22,819 nucleotides of DNA, taken from an uncultured Ruminococcus sp. (lineage in GTDB: Bacteria > Bacillota > Clostridia > Oscillospirales > Ruminococcaceae). The DNA lies in NCBI GenBank assembly GCA_947173865.1, contig CAMWGS010000007.1, forward strand, positions 1 through 22,819, given 5' to 3'. The notes beneath the pieces are model-generated. The model was not told the origin of the DNA, ran no database searches, and saw only the letters and a program-made list of their open reading frames with translations. Both the position numbers and the translations under genes were made by a program. This document shows positions 6,603-14,207 of this stretch, in pieces (the stretch's first letter is position 1; the number at the start of each line of letters is the position of its first letter).

Positions 6603-9062
6603 ATGAATAAATGTAAAAAAGTAATCGCTGGAGTTGTTGCCGTTGCAATTTCGGCAGGTGTCACAACTTCAATCGCATATGCCAAAAATAACGAAAATAC
6701 AGATGTTACGACTGAAAAAAATAAAAACAGCAAGACTTCCGTTTCAGACGTAAAAAGAACCGTTGCAGACGGCAGTGTTTTCAAGGACGAAACTGTATAT
6801 GTACTCTGTAATAACGATTCTTCCGTAAAGAACGTAATAGTAAGCGACTGGCTTAAAAACACAAAGGCACTCAGTTCCGTTGCAGATATATCAGACCTTA
6901 AAAATATTGAAAACGTCAAGGGTGACGAAGCATTTATGCAGTCGGGCAATGAACTTGACTGGAATGCAGACGGCAATGACATCTATTATAAAGGTAATTC
7001 CGATAAGGATTTGCCTGTTGACGTGAACGTTGAATATTTTCTTGACGGCAAGAAAATTTCTCTTGACGAGCTTACGGGAAAAAGCGGTCATGTAACTATC
7101 CGCTGGACTTATACAAACAATCAGAAAGTTACAAAAAATATCAACGGAAAGAAAAAAGATATTTATGTACCTTTCATGACAGCAAGTGCCGCAGTACTTG
7201 ATACGGGAAAATTCCTCAACGTTGAAACAACAAACGGCAGAGTAATTTCAGACGGTGAAAAATTAATAGTGGTCGGTATTACTTTCCCGAAACTCAGTGA
7301 AAGTCTCGGTCTTGACCAAGTTGACGGTCTTGATGTGAATCTTCCCGAAAGCTTTGAAATCTCCGCAGACGTTACAGACTTTGAAATGAATACTTCTGTA
7401 ACAGTAGTTTCAAACGAAGTTTTCTCAAAACTTGATATTGAAGATACTGACTCACTCAGTGATTTGAAAGACAAGATTCAGGAACTCAGTGACGGTGCTG
7501 AACAGCTCTGCGACGGTACTGCCGAACTTTATGTCGGTGTATTCAAACTTTCGGACGGCACAGGCAGTCTTACAGACGGTATTGACAAACTTCTTGACGG
7601 TTCTCTTTCTCTTAAAAACGGAGCAAGCGAACTGAATGACGGTTCTCAGGCTCTTGCAGACGGTGCAAAAACCCTTGCCGATTCTACGGGAACACTTTCA
7701 GCAGGTGTACAGAGTGCAAAAGGTGGCTCGTCACAGATTGTAAACGGAATTGACAAGGTAAACAACGGTGCGGACAGTCTCACAGGAGGACTTTCACAGC
7801 TGAATGACGGTGCGGACGCTCTGAGCAACGGAATTAATTCGGCAAAGGCTGGTTCAGACGAACTTGTTGCAGGTTTTGAAAAGGTAAACAACGGTACAGC
7901 CGAACTTTCGGCAGGTGCGTCAGCACTTGTAAGCGGTGTAAACGCCCTTAAAAACGGAAGTTCACAGGTAAAAGACGGCTCTTTACAGGTTTCGGCAGGT
8001 ACAGACGCTGTCAGCAGTGGTGCGGAAACTTTAAGCCAGTCCGCCGCACAGCTTTCCGACGGAATATCTTCCGCAAAATCAGGTGCTGACGCACTTTCGG
8101 CAGGAATTGACACAGCAGGTTCTTCGCTTGATATGACAGTTTCTGCAAATGAGCAGGCACTTCAGGCTTTACAGGCTCTTTATCAGCAGTCACCCTCAGA
8201 TGAGCTTGCCGTTGCAATCGGTACATTACAGCAGACTATTGAAGCACAGAAACAAATTTCAGCAGGTCTTACCGACGCTGAAAACGGTGCGGTCTCACTC
8301 TCTCAGGGGCTTGCGGTTCTCAATGACGGAGGAACGGCTCTCGCACAGGGGGCAGAACAGCTTGCAGATTCTTCTGCCGTACTCGCACAGGGGGCAAAAA
8401 ATCTTTCAGACGGTGCAACCGAACTTGATAACGGTATAGGAACTCTCGCACAGAAAAGCAGTGGACTTATCGGCGGTCTTGATTCTCTTGTAAAAGGAAT
8501 TGAACAGCTTTCGGGTGGTGCAACAGCACTAAACGGCGGTCTTTCACAGCTTTCGGGCGGTGCTTCTGACCTCAAAGGCAGTATAACTCAGGTTTATGAC
8601 GGCTCTTTTGTACTGAAAGACGGTCTTTCACAGCTTTCTTCAGGTGCGTCAAGTCTTGACGGTGGTCTTGGTGAAATTCTCAGCGGAAGCGGACAGCTTT
8701 CAGGCGGTGCAAATACACTCTATCAGTCAATACTTACACTGAGCAAAGGTGCTTCTGCATTGTCCGACGGTGCAACGGAACTCTGGAGCGGTATAGGTAC
8801 TCTTAAAACAGGAAGCAAAGACCTTACTGACGGTATCGGCAAACTTAAAGACGGTGCAAAGGAACTCAATGAAGGTATGATTAAATTCAACGACGAAGGT
8901 GTTTCCAAAATAAGCTCCGCTGTAAATGACAGTCTGCCTGAAATTATTGACAATTTCAAAACTGTTAAAAATGTTTCACAGGAATATAACTCATATTCGG
9001 GAATTTCCGACGACATGGACGGAACTGTAAAGTTTATCTATATGTTCGACGGAACTGATTAA
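6603..9062 (+). CDS. Secreted Leu/Gly heptad-repeat rod protein (YhgE/Pip-type repeats)
   Basis: The 819-residue protein has a signal peptide (likely cut after AYA, residue 27) and a unique N-terminal region (about 50-275) with beta-like segments. Residues about 294-758 repeat a seven-residue pattern of the type L-x-D/x-G-A-x-x (for example LSDGAEQ, LADGAKT, LNDGADA). These are the x-x-x-Leu-x-x-Gly heptads also found in YhgE/Pip phage-infection proteins and type VII accessory proteins. A non-repeat helical insert near 508-555 breaks the rod. Unlike YhgE/Pip there is no C-terminal membrane segment; the protein ends in a short acidic tail. GAGGGAG precedes the ATG. Co-transcription with the MMPL gene suggests an extracytoplasmic partner, perhaps a wall-spanning conduit or tether; that role is inference. 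Confidence 0.85.
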   Translation: MNKCKKVIAGVVAVAISAGVTTSIAYAKNNENTDVTTEKNKNSKTSVSDVKRTVADGSVFKDETVYVLCNNDSSVKNVIVSDWLKNTKALSSVADISDLKNIENVKGDEAFMQSGNELDWNADGNDIYYKGNSDKDLPVDVNVEYFLDGKKISLDELTGKSGHVTIRWTYTNNQKVTKNINGKKKDIYVPFMTASAAVLDTGKFLNVETTNGRVISDGEKLIVVGITFPKLSESLGLDQVDGLDVNLPESFEISADVTDFEMNTSVTVVSNEVFSKLDIEDTDSLSDLKDKIQELSDGAEQLCDGTAELYVGVFKLSDGTGSLTDGIDKLLDGSLSLKNGASELNDGSQALADGAKTLADSTGTLSAGVQSAKGGSSQIVNGIDKVNNGADSLTGGLSQLNDGADALSNGINSAKAGSDELVAGFEKVNNGTAELSAGASALVSGVNALKNGSSQVKDGSLQVSAGTDAVSSGAETLSQSAAQLSDGISSAKSGADALSAGIDTAGSSLDMTVSANEQALQALQALYQQSPSDELAVAIGTLQQTIEAQKQISAGLTDAENGAVSLSQGLAVLNDGGTALAQGAEQLADSSAVLAQGAKNLSDGATELDNGIGTLAQKSSGLIGGLDSLVKGIEQLSGGATALNGGLSQLSGGASDLKGSITQVYDGSFVLKDGLSQLSSGASSLDGGLGEILSGSGQLSGGANTLYQSILTLSKGASALSDGATELWSGIGTLKTGSKDLTDGIGKLKDGAKELNEGMIKFNDEGVSKISSAVNDSLPEIIDNFKTVKNVSQEYNSYSGISDDMDGTVKFIYMFDGTD

Positions 9063-9091
9063 CAAGCTTTTTTCCATATCATTCCCATAAT

Positions 9092-9128
9092 AAAAGCAGT
9101 CACGTTTTTTTATACGTGACTGCTTTTT
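9092..9128. terminator. Bidirectional intrinsic terminator
   Basis: AAAAGCAGTCACGT (9092-9105) and ACGTGACTGCTTTT (9114-9127) are perfect 14-base complements with a T-rich loop. Outer A and T runs provide a U-tract in both directions. It lies between the convergent heptad-repeat and carboxypeptidase genes. Confidence 0.95.
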
Positions 9129-9133
9129 GTCTG

Positions 9134-10288
9134 TTATTGTCCTGCTATATAAGCTGTTGGCGGTTCAGTTGTTTCGGTAACTTCGGAAGATTCGGCACTT
9201 TCAGTTGATACAGATTCGTCCGTACTTTCTTCTTCGGGAACTGTTGTCGGTTCTGTAACTGGCCGGGCTGTATCTTCATTCTTGTATACAGTAACTATAA
9301 AACCGTTTACATTAGTACCTGAGACTTCAAATCTCTTTCCTGTAGGAACCGGAATTGTCGTTACATCAGATGCATCGTCCGAAAGTACAAAATAAACTTC
9401 ATATTCATTGCCGTTTTCGTCTGTAAATTCAAGATGTTCGTCAGCCTGATAATAGTATTTTGTAATAATCATGTCTATATATTCTTCGAGACACAGATTA
9501 TTTTTTGTCATATAATATGCGTGAGGGATACCCACATACCTGAAATGCCAAGGTTCTGACTGAATTTTTGTAATCTGTTCCTTATCTTCGGCGTATCTTA
9601 TTATAAGACCGTATTTGTAGCAGTTTTTCGTAAGCCACACATATTCGCCCTCACCCTGATAATCGTAATCGGGATAAGTAGTTATATCAAAAGCAAGTCC
9701 CGATTCATGTTCACTGAAACCTGCCTTTGCGACACGGGTTGATTCTTCTTCGCCTGTCATTGCAAGGTCATCTTCATATAACTGCTGCTGAAAACTGGTT
9801 GAACGGTATGCACCGTATATAAGTATATTTGAAATTTCAGTTGCGTCATAGAAGTCAAAAATCATACTCGCCATAGGTTCATAGACATCTTCAACAATCA
9901 TCATTTTATCGGTTTCACTCGGGTCAACCGCACTGAACAGAGTACGTCCCTTTTCAGCATTTTTTTCATTTATGCTTATTAGTTTTTCGTCACCGCTGAA
10001 ATAACGGTAATTGTCGTTTACAAGAATCAGATTTCCGTGAAACTTGTCTTTTGTAGGTACGTTATATGTTTCATAAATGACTTTGTTAGGGTCGGGGACT
10101 TCCGTTTCTTCTTCAGACGTTTCAAGTTCCGCATAATACTGCGAAGTACCTACTGTCTGCGAACGTTCGGCAATACCCTTGATAATATATCCGCCAGCAG
10201 CTATAACGGAAGCAGTGATAAATATTTCAAATAATGTTTTTGTTCTGCGGATACTTTTTTCTCTGCTTATCTGGCTCTGTTTAGACAT
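9134..10288 (-). CDS. VanY-type D-alanyl-D-alanine carboxypeptidase (peptidase M15B), membrane-anchored
   Basis: The 384-residue protein has a basic N-terminus, one membrane helix (about 20-38) and an extracytoplasmic M15B peptidase domain (about 75-265). Visible active-site motifs are YGAYRS (Arg162), SEHESGLAFD (zinc ligands His194 and Asp201) and EPWHFRY (catalytic Glu245, zinc ligand His248). Such enzymes remove the terminal D-Ala from peptidoglycan stem peptides. Beyond the domain are an extra beta-like region (about 285-345) and a low-complexity Thr/Glu/Ser tail ending AYIAGQ. No van resistance genes are nearby, so a housekeeping cell-wall role is likely. GGAG precedes the ATG, and a GC-rich structured leader lies upstream. 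Confidence 0.93.
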   Translation of the reverse strand: MSKQSQISREKSIRRTKTLFEIFITASVIAAGGYIIKGIAERSQTVGTSQYYAELETSEEETEVPDPNKVIYETYNVPTKDKFHGNLILVNDNYRYFSGDEKLISINEKNAEKGRTLFSAVDPSETDKMMIVEDVYEPMASMIFDFYDATEISNILIYGAYRSTSFQQQLYEDDLAMTGEEESTRVAKAGFSEHESGLAFDITTYPDYDYQGEGEYVWLTKNCYKYGLIIRYAEDKEQITKIQSEPWHFRYVGIPHAYYMTKNNLCLEEYIDMIITKYYYQADEHLEFTDENGNEYEVYFVLSDDASDVTTIPVPTGKRFEVSGTNVNGFIVTVYKNEDTARPVTEPTTVPEEESTDESVSTESAESSEVTETTEPPTAYIAGQ

Positions 10289-10301
10289 TTCAAAACTCCA
10301 A

Positions 10302-10370
10302 TCTGCCGCAGCGTTTCACCGTTCGGCAAGCATTTCGGTGCGGCGTTTTCCGAAAACGGACGGCGAACTT
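10302..10370 (-). promoter_or_regulatory. GC-rich structured leader of the carboxypeptidase gene
   Basis: This short GC-rich block in an A/T-rich spacer can fold. GCCGC (10305-10309) pairs with GCGGC (10340-10344), ACCG with CGGT inside it, and CGTTTT (10344-10349) with AAAACG (10353-10358). It sits between a likely extended -10 promoter and the start codon. It matches no riboswitch class I can recognise. Confidence 0.4.
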
Positions 10371-10695
10371 TTTTTCTTTTGTTCTTACAACATAATAATA
10401 TTTTTTTGTTTCATCTGTTTATAATATTATAACACATTTGTCCGAAAAAATATAGACCATATTGCATATATTTGTAAAAATGCTGTATTTTTCGTTTTTA
10501 CAGAAGCATTATATGTAAAAATATACCAAAATATCAAAAATCCTGTATTATATTCAGTAAAATACATAGATATTGACGAAATGACATATTGTTTATTTTT
10601 GACAAATAAATCCCAGTAAAGTTGTTATCGGTGTGAATAGTAAACAATAAAATGTTATAATTCAGTAACAGAATGCACAATCTTAAGAAAATCTA

Positions 10696-10724
10696 TTGAA
10701 ATAATTTGATTATAATGCTATAAT
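10696..10724 (+). promoter_or_regulatory. Promoter of the zinc-ribbon protein gene
   Basis: TTGAAA (10696-10701), a 17-base spacer and TATAAT (10719-10724), about 30 bases before the ATG at 10757. A second TGTTATAAT element near 10654-10662 could be an upstream promoter. Confidence 0.7.
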
Positions 10725-10756
10725 AAAATATAAAAGTATGTTATGGAGGTTTTTTT

Positions 10757-12298
10757 ATGGATTGTCCTGCTTGCAGAACCAGTAATGCTTCCGGATTAAA
10801 GTACTGCATAAGATGTGGCAGGAATCTTGAAAATTCACAGGAAGTAAATTATGAACAGGTGGGTATGAGTGGTTATCATACGGAAGAAGAATATTCACAG
10901 AAAAAAAATGAATTCAAAATGTCAGCAAGTACATTTACGATAAACGACAGACACAAATCATATATATCGTCGGAGCTGTTTACGTCAGATGAACTTAATG
11001 CACTTGACGAAACTGATTTCAGTGAACATGATGAACTGCTTGTGTCAAATCCGTATGCAGATAAATTTTCAGAAAAAAATATGTCTTTAAGTATTGACGA
11101 CATAAAGTCTGAATACGCAGACAATAAAAATGAAATCGACTTCGGTGGACATGATGAGCCTCTTGTGTCAAATCCGTATACAGACAGTGTTTCGGCTAAA
11201 ACACAGTCTATGCGTGCTATGGATATGCAGTCTAATTATATAAATCAGTCTGAGAATGAACTTGACTTCGGCGGACGTGACGAGCCTCTTGCTGCCCAAC
11301 CTGTTTCGGTTCAGCAGAATAATGTTGTTAATTCTTCACCGCTTCCGAGTCAGCCGTATATGAATGCCAACCCGTATTTTAATCAAATATACGGAGTACC
11401 GACTGTAAATGAAGCTCTGCCACAGATTATAGGTTATGACACTAACGGTATGCCGATTTATTCACAGCCTGCCGTGACGTATGCTCCACCGCAGATTATA
11501 GGTTACGACCCTAACGGTATGCCTATTTATGCACAGTCGCCCGTTACTTATGCTCCACCGCAGATTATGGGTTATGACCCGAGTGGTATGCCGATTTATG
11601 CACAACAGCCTGTTTTATATCAACAGCCGTCAATGCCACAGTTTCAGTCCGTTTCCGAACAGTTGCAGAAAAATCAGAATGTTGATTCTGTCAACAATGA
11701 CATAAGTGATAAATTCCGTGATTTTATTGACGACGGTAAAAGTAAGAAAAAGTCTGAAAAGTCCGAAAATGATTTCTTCGGAAAATCTTCAGATATGGGA
11801 GACATTTCGGTAGCCGGTCTTGATGTCGGAAGTCTGAAAAAGCGTGACGATAAAAAGAAAACGTATATGAATGAAACTCCGCTTGTGAATGCAGACGGTC
11901 TTGTTCCGAACAACGCAAGCAAATTCAATAAAATGTACATGAAACAGACAGAAAAGGTCAATGCCGAAAATCTTGAGGAAAAAAAGACATACGGTGCAAA
12001 TCACATTATGCGTGCCACTAAAGAAGTCGATGCAAACAAACTTAATGCAAAAAAATCATATAAAAGCTACATGACTATGTCGGGAGCAGGTGAAGCAGAT
12101 GCAAATCAGCTTGAGGCTTATGTACCGAAAGCCAAAAAGTCAATTATGGCGGAAGCTGACCATGCTGTTGAAGCAATGCCAAAGAAAAAGCCGAAGTATG
12201 TCGATGAACTTGATAAAATCGAACTCCCCGAATATATGCAGGCTAAAAAAACAGTAAAAAGTGATACACCTGCAATTCCTGAACTTCCTGAACTCTGA
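10757..12298 (+). CDS. Zinc-ribbon protein with several internal repeat families
   Basis: The 513-residue protein starts with a zinc ribbon (Cys3-x2-Cys6 and Cys17-x2-Cys20, with CIRCGRNL). The rest looks mostly disordered. Three copies of a block like DFGGHDEPLVSNPY lie near 88, 128 and 170. Three tandem 23-residue units based on PQIIGYDPNGMPIYAQ fill 222-290. A basic C-terminal section (about 370-470) repeats a looser unit around V-N/D-A-D/E-x-L followed by KK-x-Y. It has no membrane segment or signal peptide, so it is likely cytoplasmic. The function is unknown; the ribbon and sticky repeats suggest a scaffold or binding protein. GGAGG precedes the ATG. I do not recognise a named family beyond the zinc ribbon. 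Confidence 0.9.
   Translation: MDCPACRTSNASGLKYCIRCGRNLENSQEVNYEQVGMSGYHTEEEYSQKKNEFKMSASTFTINDRHKSYISSELFTSDELNALDETDFSEHDELLVSNPYADKFSEKNMSLSIDDIKSEYADNKNEIDFGGHDEPLVSNPYTDSVSAKTQSMRAMDMQSNYINQSENELDFGGRDEPLAAQPVSVQQNNVVNSSPLPSQPYMNANPYFNQIYGVPTVNEALPQIIGYDTNGMPIYSQPAVTYAPPQIIGYDPNGMPIYAQSPVTYAPPQIMGYDPSGMPIYAQQPVLYQQPSMPQFQSVSEQLQKNQNVDSVNNDISDKFRDFIDDGKSKKKSEKSENDFFGKSSDMGDISVAGLDVGSLKKRDDKKKTYMNETPLVNADGLVPNNASKFNKMYMKQTEKVNAENLEEKKTYGANHIMRATKEVDANKLNAKKSYKSYMTMSGAGEADANQLEAYVPKAKKSIMAEADHAVEAMPKKKPKYVDELDKIELPEYMQAKKTVKSDTPAIPELPEL
11420..11626 (+). repeat. Three tandem 69-bp repeats in the zinc-ribbon gene
   Basis: Three consecutive 69-base units encode PQIIGYDTNGMPIYSQ, PQIIGYDPNGMPIYAQ and PQIMGYDPSGMPIYAQ, each followed by seven residues. 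The DNA is strongly conserved between units, suggesting recent duplication or ongoing slippage. Confidence 0.9.
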
Positions 12299-12319
12299 CC
12301 GCTTTTGACAGCGGTCTTT
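12297..12319 (+). terminator. Terminator after the zinc-ribbon gene
   Basis: GACCGC (12297-12302) pairs with GCGGTC (12311-12316) around TTTTGACA and is followed by TTTC. The stem begins within the stop codon. The T-run is short, so efficiency may be moderate. Confidence 0.55.
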
Positions 12320-12619
12320 CCGTGCGGATATTTTGTCTAAATTTGTCGGAAAACGTTTTATATATTATATTTATGTCGGATTATTAAAGGCATAAACACT
12401 CTTATGTACATACGCTGGAAAAAAGAAGCTGTTTCTCCAGAACCGTCAAAAGAAGAAGTTCTGCTGACTGAAATCAGGGATTTGCTCAAAGCACAGTGTA
12501 TAGGTGAAGATTCTGAAAAGACAGAATAGAAATTATATATTTATACATATAATAATTATTTGGATTTTTCATTAATATGATATATAACTGAATATATAAA
12601 CAAGAAAGGTTGTACTGTT
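12299..12619. other. Intergenic region with terminator and mscL remnant
   Basis: Apart from the terminator near 12300 and the MscL-like fragment, the region is A/T-rich. From 12530 to 12619 I see only A/T runs and a ribosome binding site (AAAGG) for the next gene; no convincing promoter stands out. Confidence 0.6.
12404..12529 (+). pseudogene. mscL: Remnant of mscL: C-terminal helix only (41 codons)
   Basis: A short ORF opens MYIRWKKEAVSPEPSKEEVL and continues LTEIRDLLKAQ. PxPSKEEVLLTEIRDLLK is nearly identical to the cytoplasmic C-terminal helix of the large-conductance mechanosensitive channel MscL (E. coli reads PAPTKEEVL then LTEIRDLLKEQ). The frame stays open upstream to a TAA at 12338-12340 and reads IIKGINTL just before the ATG, like the end of MscL TM2. 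TM1, the periplasmic loop and most of TM2 are absent; the preceding gene's terminator occupies that place. AAAGG lies 13 bases before the ATG, too far to be a good site. I read it as a decayed 3' end, though a working small peptide cannot be excluded. Confidence 0.65.
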
Positions 12620-13003
12620 ATGAAAAAATTCTGTGTTCTTGGTGAGTATGATAAAGATATTTCACTTGATAAACTTCTTGATAATTTACAGCCCACAAAG
12701 CATATGGAAAAAGAACGTCTTGAACGTTATGACGACGCTCTGAACTGTCTTGACGAAGATGACAGGATAGAAAAAGTATTTGTCGTGGATACGGGACATA
12801 AGGACGGTGAAGAACTTCATTGTATAACGCAAAGCGGTATTATTTTCATTCTTAACCGTCAGAAACATGAAGCTGTTTCCTATAGCGGACTTGTTACGAT
12901 TCTTATCGCAAGAGTGGGACAGCTTGAAAGATACAGATACAAATTTTCGGAATATACACGCAGAAAAGCAATTCAGCATCAACGTGAAGGGCTTAATATT
13001 TAA
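12620..13003 (+). CDS. Unrecognised 127-residue cytoplasmic protein
   Basis: I do not recognise this family. The product begins MKKFCVLGEYDKDISLDKLL and has no signal peptide or membrane segment. The N-terminal half is charged (KHMEKERLERYDDAL, DEDDRIEKVFVVDTG). A central part with HCITQSGIIFILNRQKHE looks like beta strands. The C-terminal third (VTILIARVGQLERYRYKFSEY onward) looks like a basic amphipathic helix. AAAGG lies ten bases before the ATG, codon use matches neighbouring genes, and a strong terminator follows, so it is very likely a real single-gene unit. A nucleic-acid or protein-binding role would fit the basic C-terminus but is only a guess. Confidence 0.8.
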   Translation: MKKFCVLGEYDKDISLDKLLDNLQPTKHMEKERLERYDDALNCLDEDDRIEKVFVVDTGHKDGEELHCITQSGIIFILNRQKHEAVSYSGLVTILIARVGQLERYRYKFSEYTRRKAIQHQREGLNI

Positions 13004-13026
13004 ATTATATTCTTATGGTTTCAGAG

Positions 13027-13058
13027 AAGCGGACAGATATATCACTGTCCGCTTTTTT
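13027..13058 (+). terminator. Terminator after the 127-residue gene
   Basis: AAGCGGACAG (13027-13036) and CTGTCCGCTT (13045-13054) are perfect ten-base complements, followed by a six-T run. It lies between convergent genes and touches the stop of the DUF4363 gene. Confidence 0.9.
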
Positions 13059-13435
13059 CATAAAATTCTTGTCAGAGTCGGAATTTCTCCGCCTTTCAGC
13101 ATTTCAAGCATATGACGTAATTCTATAAGACGGGAATGTGCCTCGTCGCTGTCGTTTTCAATAAGATAGGGAATACCCGAACTTATACAATCAATGTCTG
13201 TAAGTTCGTCGTTTTTAATCATGATTGTGGCTTTTTTACGGAAACTGTTCCAGTTGTCGTCAAGCTTTTTTGCCGAAGAAACCGCTTTGTCCGTATCACC
13301 CGAATCAAGAAGCTCATAAATTTCCGATATTTCGTCAAGCATATAACTGCACCTGTTGTTTATCCATATACTGAAAAATATACTTACTCCCACAAGCAGA
13401 CATAATATTCCCGTACTGATTTTTATTCTCATCAT
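13058..13435 (-). CDS. DUF4363-family membrane-anchored protein
   Basis: The 125-residue protein has one N-terminal hydrophobic segment (about 5-25, ISTGILCLLVGVSIFFSIWI). A helical extracytoplasmic region follows, with YELLDSGDTDKAVSSAKKLD and a WNSFRKKATIMI motif, matching the DUF4363 pattern. This family is commonly encoded next to a DUF421 gene, as here; the start codon overlaps the DUF421 stop (ATGA), implying translational coupling. GGAGG lies nine bases before the first ATG. Biochemical function is unknown; it probably forms a membrane complex with its neighbour. Confidence 0.8.
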   Translation of the reverse strand: MMRIKISTGILCLLVGVSIFFSIWINNRCSYMLDEISEIYELLDSGDTDKAVSSAKKLDDNWNSFRKKATIMIKNDELTDIDCISSGIPYLIENDSDEAHSRLIELRHMLEMLKGGEIPTLTRIL

Positions 13436-14142
13436 TGTACCTGTCCTCCGTTTTCTACTATATAAGGGGCATTTCCTGCTTTGTCCACAATAAAGAAATG
13501 TCCCTGTGTATCAACGGTTATTATGAAAACATCACTGAGCTTTATACTGATTTCTTTCAGTATTTTTTCTACTGTACCGTCAGCAATACCCATTGACTTC
13601 AATGACTGCGGAAGAATTTTTCCGTCTGAAACTATGACTTGCGGAGGGTCGTAGTTTTTTACTTTTATCCCTAAATCCTGCCTGTCGGGAGTATCCTTCA
13701 TCTGTTTTTTCATTACAGAAATATTTCCCGTTGTTTCCACAATTGCAAACTGGACATCTTCAATGTCAAACACTTCCTTTTCACGCAGTGACATCATCAG
13801 GTCGTCAACCGAGAAACGCAGTTCACGGAGTGTTTCGGGGTCTGTTTTTCCGTTGCGTATTATTATTTTCGGACTGCCTGAAATCATTTTGCGAAATTTC
13901 GGAAAAACAAGATTAAGCCATGAAACTATAACTTCAAAGCATACAAGTGCAAGTATCGGGGTAATACCGAGAGAAAGCGGTATATCCGTATCTTCGAGAG
14001 GAAGTGTGGCAATATTTGATATAAGAATGGTTATAACAAGTTCTGACGGCTGGAGTTCACCGAGCTGACGCTTTCCCATAAGCCTTACGGAAAAAATAAC
14101 AAGAATGTAAAGTATCAGCGACCTTATAAGAACAATGCTCAT
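13432..14142 (-). CDS. DUF421/YetF-family membrane protein
   Basis: The protein has three membrane helices (about 3-20, 38-55 and 62-80), with RLMGKRQLGELQPSELVITI typical of YetF/DUF421. A cytoplasmic domain follows, containing RELRFSVDDLMMSLREKEVF and DIEDVQFAIVETTGNISVMK. B. subtilis members such as YetF and YdfS have been linked to the spore and cell envelope, but no reaction is established. An ATG at 14154 would start immediately after AAGGAG with no spacing, so I take the ATG at 14142 (MSIVLIRSL, 236 residues), 12 bases downstream of that site. It is the first gene of the pair with DUF4363. Confidence 0.9.
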   Translation of the reverse strand: MSIVLIRSLILYILVIFSVRLMGKRQLGELQPSELVITILISNIATLPLEDTDIPLSLGITPILALVCFEVIVSWLNLVFPKFRKMISGSPKIIIRNGKTDPETLRELRFSVDDLMMSLREKEVFDIEDVQFAIVETTGNISVMKKQMKDTPDRQDLGIKVKNYDPPQVIVSDGKILPQSLKSMGIADGTVEKILKEISIKLSDVFIITVDTQGHFFIVDKAGNAPYIVENGGQVQ

Positions 14143-14207
14143 TTTCAAAAACATCTCCTTTTTTATTGTTTGTCTGGTTTATTGTTTCCAATAATTTTTA
14201 CAGTATA

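Larger units (their letters stand above)
10289..10756. other. Long divergent intergenic region
   Basis: No gene is seen in these 468 bases. The first about 80 hold the GC-rich leader of the carboxypeptidase gene. The rest is very A/T-rich and contains a TGTTATAAT extended -10 on the minus strand (TATAAT at 10426-10431), a nine-base inverted repeat TATTGTTTA/TAAACAATA (10587-10595 and 10641-10649) and a promoter for the zinc-ribbon gene. Confidence 0.6.

Noticed and set aside
7646..8113. 155-residue minus-strand ORF, and other long minus-strand ORFs within 6380-9016, opposite the heptad-repeat gene
   Set aside because: They mirror the Leu/Gly heptads on the other strand (Ser/Ala/Pro-rich), have no ribosome binding sites and lie fully inside a well-supported gene.
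9134..10288. Vancomycin-resistance vanY in a van cluster
   Set aside because: The enzyme family fits, but no vanH, vanA/B, vanX or VanRS genes occur in the window.
14143..14154. ATG at 14154 as start of the DUF421 gene
   Set aside because: It directly abuts AAGGAG with no spacer; the ATG at 14142 is at a usable distance.
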